Origin: Nymphaea colorata
Taxonomy: Eukaryota; Streptophyta; Magnoliopsida; Nymphaeales; Nymphaeaceae
Length of the DNA: 64,000 nucleotides
Direction of reading: 5' to 3'
Assembly (NCBI RefSeq): GCF_008831285.2
Contig: NC_045141.1
Span: forward strand, 26,215,315-26,279,314
Below, in pieces: positions 22,816-34,532 of this stretch. How positions within the stretch are numbered: position 1 is the stretch's first letter; each line of letters starts with the position of its first letter. Position numbers and translations under genes: made by a program. Below the pieces are notes generated by a model. It was not told the origin of the DNA and did not search any database. It saw nothing but the letters and a program-made list of their open reading frames with translations.

Positions 22816-24544
22816 CATCCATGAGAAAATGCTCGCACTCTATCCTTCTTTTTCAATTTGTTTAACATTTCAAATCACATACTTTTACAGGATTTTGATT
22901 CAAGCAGGGAATTCAATCCATGAAAAACAAAGAAAAGAATGCCAAATTTTTACAAGATAATAATGAATCATTTAATCCATCAAACTGTAGTCAAACTTCA
23001 ACTTACACATCCAACCAAAGTCCAAAATTAGTTTCAAAATGCTAATAACTTCCTTTCCCCTCGTTTGAATCGCTCTCCAGTGGACCAGCAATAGCTCAAC
23101 AAGTAAAAGCGTCTCCGTTATACAGATAAACAAGATGAGAGAAGCTTCGCGTCCATTAGACACAAAACAATAAAAAAACAACTCAATCATGGAAACTGAA
23201 AGATTGCCCAAGTCATACAACTGAAAACAACAAAAAACACAATCCATTTCTATGCATATTAAAAAAAAAAAAGACCAAAAATACAAAAATAGAGCACCCA
23301 TCAAAGAAATCCATAAACCCATAAAACGAAAACACACGAAAATGATTTCTCCCACATGACAAGAAAGAAAACCGAGGAAAAAAACAGAGGACTTCACAAA
23401 AAGACAAATCAAGAGAAAACAAAGAAACAAGGTGAGGAAGAACCAATAGAAGAACTCACTCAAGAGAAAAAGAACCAAGAAGACGAATGGAACCTCAAGT
23501 ACGAGATAAAGAACAAGACAGAGATAGTTGCTCTCTCTCCTCTCCGCCTTCCTCTCCCCTCTTTCACGCTTATCCTCTCCCCACAAGGCCTACCTCTTCC
23601 TACACCCCTTCAGGGTTGGCTCTTAATATGCTGCTGTCTGTTTTTCCCAGCCCAGAGGTGCGCCCACAATCACGATGTCACTAAGTACCCCTAAATATAT
23701 AGTAAATAACACACGTATGACCTTCGCGTTCGAATAATTAGGGGGAGTTTGCGGAGGGTGTTTTGGTCACGAAGGTCAGTTTTCAAATAAGAAGGCGATA
23801 GAGAGAGCGACGTGGCTTCTGGTGACGTGGCTATGACGAGGCTTCGCTGGTGCCTTGTCATCGTGGTCCAATCATCGAAAGACACGTCGAGTGAATGTCA
23901 GAAAAGCACCGTGTGGGGGGTCTTGGTTGGCGACAGAAGGCACTCGTTTTTTTCCTTCCAATACGAACCCGATAACTTTAAAAATTCAGATTACTGGTTT
24001 TTTTTTTTATATTTTCAAATTGAAATCCACCGACTCGGGCACAAGTCGGACTTTGTATTAAAGTAAGATCACTATGGTTAAGCAGACCATAACAATAGTT
24101 TTTAAATTATTAAGAAAAAGCAGGTTAAAAGTTTTTTTTTTTTTTTTTTTTTTCAAATACCATGCAAGAGGCGTAGTATTGCTCTACTTTATTTTCTATT
24201 TTTTGGTGTTTTTGTGACTTTGTATGTGGGGCCCCGTAGCTTTATGCATTGTCTCCAAAAGGGTCTTCCTTTTTATACGATAAGAGCAGGAAGCAACCGA
24301 CGAGGCCCTTCTTTCATTCAAGTGTATTTTGTTTCTCACTTGCTAAGCTGCAATGAGGAAAGAAGGAACGAAGAAAAGGGGAGTTTTCTTGGGGCCATGC
24401 ATAAAATTTTCCCCTCCATTCTCAGCCGTCCATCAAAAACACAAATGGACAAGTTGGTGATACTATCACATATTCTAGAAAAAGGTTGCGTTTAAGATGT
24501 TGACTCATACTATATAGATATATATACATATCTATCTAAAAGGG

Positions 24545-24569
24545 CGAGAGAGAGAGAGAGAGAGAGAGG
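24545..24569. repeat. (GA)n microsatellite
   Basis: A run of about 12 GA dinucleotides, in the upstream region shared by two divergent loci. Confidence 0.9.
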
Positions 24570-25924
24570 ACCCAAACAAACAATTGGAGACAAGAAAGGA
24601 CCCAAACGTCAAGCAAAAGAGAGGGTAAAAAACAAAATGCATGACCCCACATGCTTGCTGTGAAATGACAAACAAAAATATTGAAGCCCTTAGAAGATCT
24701 TCAACAAATCCTCCAAACAAAAATAAAGGGCGCAACTATTAATTTTTTATTAGGAGTCGAATAACATCATAGTTTGTCTATGCAAGCGTTAATCCAAAAA
24801 ATTATGGATAAGAGGTACTAGTTATTAAATTTCAATTTTTAAGAGGTACCAACCAATATGTAAAAATGAAAAGCTACCCCAAAGTATCAATAATTGTTTG
24901 TTAGTCTAAATGGGCAGTTGCCCACCTGCTTTCACCCTTGCAACAGCATCATCGCACTCAACATCTCATGCTTTGAGAGCAATTTTAGTTGATAATTTAA
25001 GAAAGTTAAACAAAGTGAGGCCTATATATATATATATACACACACACTTATTAGCTGCTAGAATCCCTGGTATTAGCATTAGTTTTTTAAGTGCCACCAT
25101 CTTCTTCAAAACCACTGCTGCCACCTTCATATTATATTATTTTCATCTCCATTATTACGTGCAATTCCATTTTGTCACTTCTTGTGCCTGTCTAATCAAT
25201 CAAAAATTTTAGAGATTCTTCTTCCTATTAAATGGATATAAGCTATTTTCCTTGGTGACGTATCATATATATATAACTAAATATAGAAGAAACCAGAAAA
25301 ACATTATTATTTTGATATTTAAAATAAACGAGAAACAATGCACATGAAGCCACGCTTTTAAGCTCTAAGATCCAAGAAACGAGTAAAACCATGAAATTCT
25401 CTTCTTCACTTTCACTTCTTTTGGATGGTTTTAAGTTTACCTCAGAGCATTGGCTCCAAATTTTGAATCGCAGACAAAGATTTCTTCGTGTTTGTATGTC
25501 GCTTTTGTGCATCTCGATTTTGAATCGTCTTGTTCACAAAATGTTAAAAGTGGAGCGTCTGATCGCACAAACGCCAACCACCATATCGCACGGGGCAGGT
25601 GTCCCCATAATCTGAAATACCAAATATACCCTCACGGTCTCCCGATTTTGAACCCCCAGAAGGACGGTATGCTCGTGATTTCGATGAGTTCCGTTTGCTT
25701 ATTGTATAACAGGATTCCTCGCCCTTTTCAGGAGGGAAGAAAGGGAGGGAAACTTGTCGGCCCAAAATTCGTTCATCCAAACGCGGACTTTCCCGGAGGG
25801 GAGGAACTCTGGCAAGGGAAAGCAAAACCCTTTATATTTTTTCCTTTCTCGACGGGGCCGGGTAACCCTTTGCGGTGAGGTTCTGGTTGGAAAATAGGAA
25901 CGTCCGTGGGAGGAAGTGGGCAGG

Positions 25925-26998
25925 ATGAAGGCATCCATGAAGTTCCGGGAAGACCAGAAACCCCTACTGAGAGCGAAGGTTCCGGTGGGAATCTTAGGGT
26001 TTCCTTTCGTGTCTGGGATATCCGGGGGCGACGCCAGTGACCTTTCATTCAGCATCCAGACCGCATGGATCCCTGGCCTGTCTCTGAAGTTCTCCTACAG
26101 GCCCAACGACTCGTACAATCCCTTCGTTTTTGCTGTGAAATCCGGCATCGGCATCCCTAACTCGCCGGAGAAGTCATCCGTCCTTGCCATGGGTGCCGAG
26201 TTTAGCCTGTTGAGGAGAGGGAATCCGTGCTTCATGCTTCAGATCAAGCCGGAGATCGGTGACTTCTCGCTGAGAAGGTCCGTCGTGTCTCCGTCGGGCG
26301 GAAACCACCGGGCCAAGCTCGGGGCCTCCAGTGACGAGATACCGGTGGAGAACCGGGGGGAGAACGGGATGATGGACATTCCAGTGGAGAGGATGCTGAA
26401 TTTCAAGGATTCTCTGGGGCACTCCACGGCTGCCGCCGGGATGCAGGAATTCATCTCCGGCACGGCGATCATGGCAAGGACGAAATTTCCATTGACGAAG
26501 AACGGCTTCTTGAAGATTCGTTGGGGCGTTAATTTCCCTCCGGATATGCATGCCGCAGGCAGTAGCTTCCGTCACAGCTTCACCGGCGTAAAGCTCCCCT
26601 TCTTGACCGTCAACAAGATCAGCATCGAGAATGTGGAGTCGGCGGCCGGGCCTCCTGCAACGGAATTCCCGGGGAAAGAAGGGAGACATTTGGAGGTGGC
26701 CCTGTCGAAAGGAATGTTAGGCATGATGAAGGAGGACATGGAGGCTCTTCGAAGGGAGAATGACGTGGTGAGGGAGACCATCCGTGAGCTGAAATCTGTC
26801 ATTGGAAAACAAAATGGTGGTAATTTACTGGGGACGGATTTTTCTGACGTAGATGACAAGACAAAGAAGAAAAGGAATGGCGCAGATAATGGAACTAGAG
26901 AGCGGAAACTACCTGAGTATTCAGCAAGGTCGGGAAGTTCCTCCGCAGATATAAGTGAAGAGTTGAAGAAAGCCATTAGAGGTTCATCTGGTGCTTAA
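25925..26998 (+). CDS. Plant-specific protein of unknown function, single exon, 357 aa
   Basis: The start is the ATG at 25925 (MKASMKFREDQKPLLRAKVP); the open frame extends three codons upstream but opens only on GTG. The N-terminal 200 residues alternate short hydrophobic and polar segments (LSFSIQTAWIPGLSLKFSYRPNDSYNPF, split here as LSFSIQTAW and GLSLKFSYRPNDSYNPF), a beta-strand-rich pattern. I recall the start MKASxKFR-x-QKPL-x-RAKVP and the RPNDS-x-NPF motif from an uncharacterised plant family sometimes labelled as a transport protein by weak similarity. Residues about 255-295 (SKGMLGMMKEDMEALRRE onward, VRETIRELKSVIG) form a coiled coil. The C-terminus is polar and low in complexity. 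No signal peptide is seen. The beta-rich N-terminus might suggest a membrane barrel, but that is inference only. High GC relative to its surroundings supports a real coding exon. Confidence 0.85.
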   Translation: MKASMKFREDQKPLLRAKVPVGILGFPFVSGISGGDASDLSFSIQTAWIPGLSLKFSYRPNDSYNPFVFAVKSGIGIPNSPEKSSVLAMGAEFSLLRRGNPCFMLQIKPEIGDFSLRRSVVSPSGGNHRAKLGASSDEIPVENRGENGMMDIPVERMLNFKDSLGHSTAAAGMQEFISGTAIMARTKFPLTKNGFLKIRWGVNFPPDMHAAGSSFRHSFTGVKLPFLTVNKISIENVESAAGPPATEFPGKEGRHLEVALSKGMLGMMKEDMEALRRENDVVRETIRELKSVIGKQNGGNLLGTDFSDVDDKTKKKRNGADNGTRERKLPEYSARSGSSSADISEELKKAIRGSSGA

Positions 26999-29802
26999 AA
27001 AATGTAAATTTGTTTTACCTTCCAGTCAATTGCTTGTGGTTTTGTAATGGAGTTTCTTTTCGATTCACTAGCTTTTTATGTTTTAGGAAGACAATGGGAG
27101 AACCATAGCCACTGTATCATAGTTGTAGCCATAATTGTGGCGAAAGGTATTCAGTTTAGTTTGTTTGCCATTGGCAACTGCACTTCTCTGTCTGATAAAT
27201 GGAAAATTCTATCTTTGCTTGCCGTGTCAGTTAGTTTTCATCCCCTGGCTGATGTTAATGCATGTTTCTTTTCCCATCTCCGCCATTCCTCTGGCTTCCT
27301 ATGGAATTCGTAGGTTCCCTTTGAGGGCTAAATCATCCCTTCTTTTGTGTTTGGCTGTGGCTATCTAATTTCCCATCAGTTCTGTCATTCTATTGATTCT
27401 CTTGTAGCCCACAAGACATTGGTTGGACCAATCTTATAGACGACATATCGTCAAAAATTGCGTTCTGCTGTCAACAGGAGCTTTGTTCATCTGGCTTAGG
27501 ATGTTGGACACGAGACCTTCAACTTGAAGGGGTCAAAAGCTCAAATCTTGCCCTAAAACTGGCAAGGACCAGGGGTCTGTCTGACCCTACTTTGTGTATC
27601 AGGAGCAGAAAAAGGACTCTAGTTCCTCTTCATGCAAGGGCTTTGTTTATCTGGATAGGGGTCCATTTTGGGAAAAAAGTGGTTACGGACTTTTTAGGGG
27701 CTGAACACCTAAGCTTGTCTTTAACGATAGGGCCTTCATTTAACAGGATTTGCAGGAAGATAAATGAACCAGTTAATGTGTCGAGGAGCAAAAAAATAGA
27801 AAAAGACCAAAAGCTTGTATACCTTTCTTGCTTGTTGCTTGTTGCTTGTTGCTTGTTGCTTGCTGCTTTTATCGGATAGAATTGCATGCTGCTTTCCAGA
27901 TTTATGAATCTTTCGCTGTTCTTTTTTTCTTTTTAGAATGTAACAGAGCGCAGAACGTTGCTTTAAAGTTTCAGTTGGCTAAATCATGTGGAAGTGCAAC
28001 TCACTTACGCAAGTCTCATTATCAGGTTAGCGAAGAGAAGCTTAGATATATGGATTTATTTCATATATAGGAATTTTGAGTAGAGATAGCTTTGTGCGGT
28101 CCTTCATGGTTCCATCTGTTCTTGTGGGGACCAACCAAGGAAATCCCATGGCTGAATAAGGGAGCTTGAAAAGAATGTGCATCCATCTGATATTAATTGA
28201 TCCAGCAGCGGGATGGAATAATTGAATACTGAAAGGGAAAGGGTGGATAGAGGAAAATTTCTTCAAAGGTTTTCCTACGTCCACGATCTCAATCATCACA
28301 ATCTCGATGACTGGTTTCCATTTCTTGTTTCAGATTTTTTATTACAAGATTTTGAATTTGATTTAGGCGCCTTGCCTTAAATGCTTGTATCATGCTGCTA
28401 AGATAACTTTGATTTCTTCTTTCTGTTTGAACCATTTCACGGTCTTTCTTTACATGATACCATTGCTGGGTTGTATAGTATTGACGATGAGATTAGGAGT
28501 TACCGAATCCAGCCTGATATCTTGCATCTGTTTCCCTTCATCATTTGCTGGATTATCTGATTACATGCTCGAACCAGAAGCAATGATTTGCTTTCAACTA
28601 TTGAGGCATGTTGCAAAACCATACTCACATAGGTCCAATGTCTGCGTTCTGGAAGAAAAAGGAAGTGCGCTTGGTTAGTCTAGATACTAAGGTGGGAAAA
28701 TCAGGAGTCCGTATGTCAAGATATTGTGGAAACACATTAGTATTCCGAGAGTTGAGATATTAAATGGTTTCATGGTTTCTTTTGTTTCAATATGACTCCA
28801 CGTCTATGGCACAGCTCCTTGGCTACATGATGCAAGCAAGTCTTTATCGTTTCAAATAAGGAAAGCATCCAACTACCAGTCATGTGCTTCCTAGTTTATT
28901 TGCAAGTTGTCTTCTGTTGTGATGCATTATGTGCTTAATTCATCCCCTTGTCAGGAACGATTTCTAGATATTTGGAAAATTCAACTTCATCCATCTTTTG
29001 CAATCTACTACTTGCACCATATTTTATGAAGAATCATATGGTTGGATACTTGGCTACTGCAAATTAAAACAAAGGAACATAGAAATTAGGCCACCTACTT
29101 GTTCCTGTTTCCCTACTGCATCAGCGTCTATAAATGTTCAGGATGAGACCAACATGGGTTTCATATCATGCTTGAAGTGCAAACTCTCAAGCCTGTGCTG
29201 TTTGCTTGACTGAATTCTAGTGTCATAGATGAAACCCAGTGCTCGTTTTCTGGATGGTCGACTATGGTGAGAGAAGAATTTATTTGCTCCTGTCATCTGT
29301 AAACCTCTTCTGCGCGTGGTCTCTATTGGTCATTTGAATTTCTCATGAAGTATCACTTTTTTCATCATGGCTAACTGTTATATAACTTAAAGCATTCCTA
29401 GGATCATGTGCCTCCTGTAGTCTTGTTCTTCCATGTGCAAACTTTTGAGCAAATAAAGAAGAAAACAAATTGTTAAGTAGACTTTTAATACAATGATGTT
29501 TTGAGAGACGATAAAAGGCACTTGTTTGCATCCGACCCAAAAAAAGAACAGGAAAAGAATAAAAAGCTGCAGTTTCGGATGCCCAGAGTTTCATTGCTAT
29601 GGCGAACAATGTGCTTGAACAGGGAGCCTTTGTTGTTTATGACAGGTGAGGTGAGATGTTTCGAAATAGGTCACTCGATTACCAAAAGGTCTTGCTGTCG
29701 AAATTGCATTATGTATTAAATTGCTGTTTCCTATTTTTACTACTGAACCATCATTTGCCTGACTTTACATGCACATCACAAAGAGAGAGAGAGAGAAGAG
29801 AG
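26999..29802. other. Intergenic region between the gene at 25925 and the peroxidase
   Basis: The first few hundred bases are the likely 3' untranslated region of the plus-strand gene and the last few hundred that of the minus-strand peroxidase. A TTGCTTG-type 7-base repeat lies at 27827-27868. Open frames such as 28385-28678 (+) show no family signature. Confidence 0.5.
27827..27868. repeat. Heptanucleotide repeat (CTTGTTG)n, about 5-6 units
   Basis: CTTGCTTGTTGCTTGTTGCT and the following text are successive copies of a 7-base unit with a single-base change in the first and last copies. A 7-base unit is not a multiple of three, and no gene spans it. Confidence 0.85.
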
Positions 29803-31312
29803 CTAGTTTTCTTCATTGACCTCTTGAACTCTTCTTGCCTTGACTGCTTGTCTCAACTCTGCATTCTGCCCAAAATAAGAATTCGTGTAACGGCAGTACT
29901 CTCTGATTTCCCCTTCACTTGCTGTGAGTGGATTGACCCTCGTCATCCTCAGCATGGACTCCACAAAGTGTCTGAAAAACAATTGCTGGTCGTATGCATA
30001 AGCCCACACCCAATATGCTATCTCATCATCTGCATCTTGAGAAACAAGCTTCCTGTCTGAAGCTAGCAATCCCTTTCCACTTAAGAGATTGATGAAGTAC
30101 TGGTTGTCAAAGCTTGCTGCAGTCCTTAAATCAAGTGATGTTCGTATGTCATCACCTCCTGATACTGGACATATAGATCGCAAGATCTGCCTGTACACGT
30201 AGTCGTTCACTGCATAACGAGGGTAGTCATAGCTGTGTTCATAGATCCACTGCCTGAAGCTTACACATCTTGATCTACCAATCGTATGTGCTCCTGTTTG
30301 CATTTGGATTGCTTGTCAGTTCTCCATCCATTAACATCAAAATATATTTGTAGGTAAAAAGTGGTTCCCAACTTCAGGCTTCTGGGAGACATTGTGGCTC
30401 CTCTTTCTTGAATCCATGCATATGCCATGTTAGTGCACTTGCAGCTCTCAAAATTTTAAGAAGTTAGAGGATGAGTCTCTATTGAGCTTTATTCACATAG
30501 AATGTTCAGGGGATTGGCGTTGATGGTATACCTGACAGTACGACCAAGTCTCGCTTGTCCAGGCCTTGATCTGCGAATTTCCTGATGAGGGTCTCCATGG
30601 TTGAATTTGGTGCTGGAATAAGCTGGTTTGCACCTGAGAAGCTTGCTGTTAATGAGTCTTTGCGTCCCAACTCGACAGTCCAATATGGACCTCCTCTCTT
30701 ATCATGAGAAAACAGACAAAGAAGCCAATGGGAAACCTTGTCATAATATAAATCGGTCATCTAACTCAAGACAATGAGGATTAGCAAGCCTTGACTTGAA
30801 TTCTGCAATAAGGGAAGCTTTTGCCCATCCAACATTTTAACAACTGTCTTTCCTTTCTTCGTTCGTTACTTCACAATGAATGTTAAATTTGGGTAGAAAT
30901 AAAACAAGAGTTATATGGGTATTTTGAATTGAAGTTGTTATTGCAGCTTGAGAATATATATATATATATATATAAGACCACTTGGGTAAATAAACCAAAG
31001 TGTTTTAAACAAACTATTAACCTTCTAATGTGTTTATAGACACTAATTTATTATAAATCACACTTTAGTTCAAGTCATTTTTGTAAAAAAGAACTGATCT
31101 TTATACTACCAAAATTTTGATGTTATAAGGGAAGTTCATTTTTTAATATTAAAAAACCATTATTTAAGTAAAAAAATGAATTTAATATATGTTTCTCATC
31201 AAATCACTCTTAAGATCTTATCTATAAGGTTAGATTCTAAAAGAAATATTTTAATAATTAATTTCAACAGGTATGAGTTGTCTCTTACCCAAGTGGTCTG
31301 GTCTTTTACCAA

Positions 31313-31350
<38 letters not shown>

Positions 31351-32568
31351 GACAAGTTGCAACCACTCAATATGACTGTTTGCAGATGCAGTACCTTCTC
31401 CTTTCTGGTTAGTACATGCATGGGCGAAATCAACTGTTTTTAATCACTAAGGCTGGCCAGACGTTTTATTTTGCAATCCTTGCTTTGCACCTTCTACAAC
31501 ATGAATTTTAATACTATACGGCATCATAAAGAACATTTAAAATATGTACCTCGATCCATTATTGAGCTGAAACAGGTTAAGTGTTAGGCAAGTCATCAAT
31601 CATTTGGCTCATTACCAGTTCTAACGACAAAAATGTAGCAGTCATCGAAGAAAATGACATACAAGCGATCTACATGGTCAGATATCCCATCTGAATCCTG
31701 ATATGCCATTTCTGCATTCCGGATCTCTAGAGTAAGATAAAGATTGAACCAGATGAGTTGCTTAACCAGCTTTTTTGATGTCATGGTCAAAATGATAGAT
31801 CAGATTCAGGTCTGTCAGTGTATACTCAAAACTGTTCAACCTGAAAAGCACATTTATATCTCACTCTCACACACGACCATATATTGTATTTCAAAATATG
31901 CACTTGACCACACATATATCATGATCGTTATGATCAGTTGCATAGCATATTATAATGCAAAAACTTCGCATAAGAAGCTTAGAACTCAAAGCCATAGGCC
32001 TAGTAAATGGTTTGGTCTTTGCAGGGTTATAGGAGAAAAAAAAAGGTGTGGAGCTTACTAGGTGCACCGAGTCGCGAGAAATCATAACGAGGGTGTCGGC
32101 ACATGAGACTGTTTGAGGACAGGCTTCTTCCAATGAGAACTTGATCCGATCAATGAGTTCGAACCCTCTCACTGACCGTTTGTTGGGCACTGCTTCCTTC
32201 TCGCTCAACAGGATTGGAGTGTTGTCCAGCATCACTGATCCGTCACATCCCTGCACATATGGATGCCATGCATACAAGCTGCAGACTCTGTATGGAAAAA
32301 AGCGAAGCTAAAAATACAGAGACAGTGCAAGAAAAGTTGGATGAGCTACCTGAACAAAGCAATCATGGAACTGAAGCCGAAGCAAAGCAGCAGCCATACT
32401 TGGATCCCTGAGGAGCTCAGCCTTGACATGATGCCTCACTATTTCTTCTGCAAGAGGGCATGACTCACTGTAGTAGCCCTCGAACAACTCTCCTGCACCA
32501 ACTCCACAGATGAAGAAACTCAAGACTAACACAGAGACTGAAGCCGCGAGTTTCCACTTGAGCTCCAT
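29803..32568 (-). CDS. Class III secretory peroxidase, PEROXIDASE 20-like, four exons, 355 aa
   Basis: Haem peroxidase of the plant secretory pathway (EC 1.11.1.7), oxidising phenolics with hydrogen peroxide in the apoplast. Exons: 32350-32568, 32059-32250, 30532-30697, 29803-30293, all GT-AG, the classic four-exon layout. Residues 1-25 form a signal peptide. RLQFHDCFVQ gives Arg64 and distal His68; GCDGSV (74-79) supplies calcium ligands; VSCAD follows; SFSGANQLIPAPNS spans exon 3; LSGAHTIG gives proximal His195. The C-terminal part reads SFDNQYFINLLSGKGLLASD and FVESMLRM, then LTASEGEIREYC. The segments GANQxIPAPNS, DSVxLRGGPxW and FDNHYFINLL match what I recall of Arabidopsis PRX20 better than other members. 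The start of exon 3 (AAG acceptor before AGAGGAGG) rests on that comparison. Family-typical disulfide Cys37 and Cys70 are present. No breaks seen. Confidence 0.92.
30955..30974. repeat. (TA)n microsatellite in peroxidase intron 2
   Basis: A short pure TA run. A second TA run at 31314-31347 lies in the same intron, about 360 bases away. Confidence 0.85.
31314..31347. repeat. (TA)n microsatellite in peroxidase intron 2
   Basis: About 17 TA dinucleotides in the same intron as the run at 30955. Both lie in a very A/T-rich stretch. Confidence 0.9.
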
Positions 32569-34532
32569 TCTCGATTACTGATTTGCACAAGAGAGGAAGA
32601 CTGCCTCCCCCATATCTTATACACCTTACTCTTGACCTGCCCTCCGTATCTTGAACCTGACTGTTTTTATCTGTGAAAAAAATACAGAAGAAGAAAATAC
32701 ATCTTTAGCGGTAGATGAAGCTACTTCCAACTGTCGTGCCTACCGCCCAATTGTTTATTCGAGTAAAAGATGTCAGGCTTTCAACTTAATTCTTTTCGTG
32801 CCCTTGCATCGCCCTTTTTACAGTTTCTTCAGCAGTTGTGTTGAGGACTGCCTGGTTCTTTTCCTGCAACAAACATTTCTTGTGTATCATGGATCTAACC
32901 TCCACATATCTACTTTCTCTGAAATTGATTCCCAAGGATGGAGCCATAGAGACGACAAGCTGCTGCCTGTATTGGTGGTTTCTTTGGATTGGGGTTTGGT
33001 TGCTTTCTTGATATTCTTCCATATATAATCATATATTTACTCTGCCGGTTGCATCTTCCCTCGTACAAGATGATACTCATTGTCGCTTTCAACTGGGCAG
33101 CCAAAATTTCAAAGGAAAGGATGGTGTCAATTGTTTGACTGTAGTCCTGTCGGTTGCGTAAATCAGTAAATGCGTGGTAGAATTTCGCTTCACGATGACC
33201 ATCGTGATGTTGATTATACGGTCGCTCACATAATTATGCTTCACCTTGTCAAGTTTTTTAGGGATGCCTTAAAGTTCAATACCTAATATGTGCATACTTT
33301 ATTGGGGCGATCAGAAAAGCTACAGAAACTTTCTGTTCAGCAAGGGATGCTCGGCACATTTAGCCAGAAAAGCATGCAATTAATCAGTAAAATTTTGCTT
33401 TGGGTTCGACCACTTCATACCTGATCAGTTACCACCTGACATTGAATTTGTTGCTCACAAAATCAATGTGGGAGCCCCCTTGCATGATGGGAAGCTGGTA
33501 AGCGGTTTAAAGATTTAATCATTTTAAAATTTAAAATACTTTCTGAAAAGTTTTCATAGGCCAATCTACGTTTTCCTTATAGTTTTTCCGCAGGGGCCAA
33601 ATCAAATCCTTTTTCGAAGATTATAACAAGTTTCTTTTTCCAACAACTAAGAGTGGGGAGGGGAAGATATACGAAAATCTGTGGGGGGACTTTTCTTGAT
33701 CCAAACCCCACATCTATGTGGGGCTTGGGACCAGGATAACCAACATGTTGGTTTTGCTCGATTACCAATCTACTCCCAAACTAGTTTACTGCCGGGACAG
33801 GTGAAGAAACCTGATTACTAATCAGGATTAAGTTTAGGGAAGAGTCAACACTATCGGATGGTAGGTGGTTGTTGACAGTTAAAATATAAAAATTCTTCTA
33901 TTACAGGACTCTAAGTTGTCACTAAAATTAATATAAACCATCACTTAATACCAATGTAGTGGCTGCTCTTTAGCAACAAATTTTTAAGTTTTAGCTGTCA
34001 GGTAAGCGTCCGACATCTTCGGTTTAACATGCAACCATTTAACGATTTTTCTATACCCATCTATTGGAAATTGATTAAAGTAGAGATCGATGTCACAAGA
34101 TCGACGGCCGAAATATGTCAAATTTGATGGAGGTATCAATCAATAAAAAAAATGTAAAAATAAAGTTAATTACAGTTCCATTCAAAAGCACAAAACAACT
34201 GGGTGAAGAGCTTTAAATCGGAAGAAAGGACATGAACTTGGTCAATTAAAATTGACATTAGCAATCGTTTGAAGCACGAGATCGATAGGAAGAATCCGTC
34301 GGCAGCCCACGGTCAACCGCTACCGGAGGGTCTTCCTGGAAGGAAATGGGAGTTGGACGTTGCCTGCGCAGGAATCAAACGCCTGGACCAACAATGGCAT
34401 TTTGATGGTGCACACAGAGCATAACGGTGTTAAGGGATTAATTCTGCTTCAAATTGAATGAATTTGGGCTTTGGAAGTTTGGATATTAAAATTGGGGATG
34501 CATCATTTTCAGTGTCCCTGTCAGCGAGATTG
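32569..34532. other. Intergenic region between peroxidase and 5-phosphatase
   Basis: The segment nearest 32569 is the presumed promoter of the minus-strand peroxidase. The segment nearest 34532 is the presumed 3' untranslated region of the 5-phosphatase. Open frames such as 32651-33028 (+) have no family signature. Nothing else was recognised. Confidence 0.5.

Larger units (their letters stand above)
20954..25924. other. Long stretch with presumed introns, leader and promoter regions
   Basis: 20954-23650 is probably intron and leader of the minus-strand gene ending at 19982. The hydrophobic frame at 22972-23586 (-) opens on GTG and is A/T-driven. 23690-25924 holds microsatellites (GA at 24545, poly-T at 24128, TA/CA at 25026) and the promoter side of the gene at 25925. 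A 100-codon frame at 24910-25212 (+) was not recognised. No other gene was supported. Confidence 0.4.

Noticed and set aside
22972-23586. 204-codon minus-strand frame with strongly hydrophobic segments that looks like a membrane protein
   Set aside because: It opens on GTG, is driven by T-rich sequence (runs of Phe and Leu), lacks any family motif and fits better as leader and intron of the gene ending at 19982.
26174-26976. Minus-strand frames of 171, 77 and 134 codons
   Set aside because: They are antisense to the single-exon gene at 25925, whose plus-strand frame is longer and family-like.
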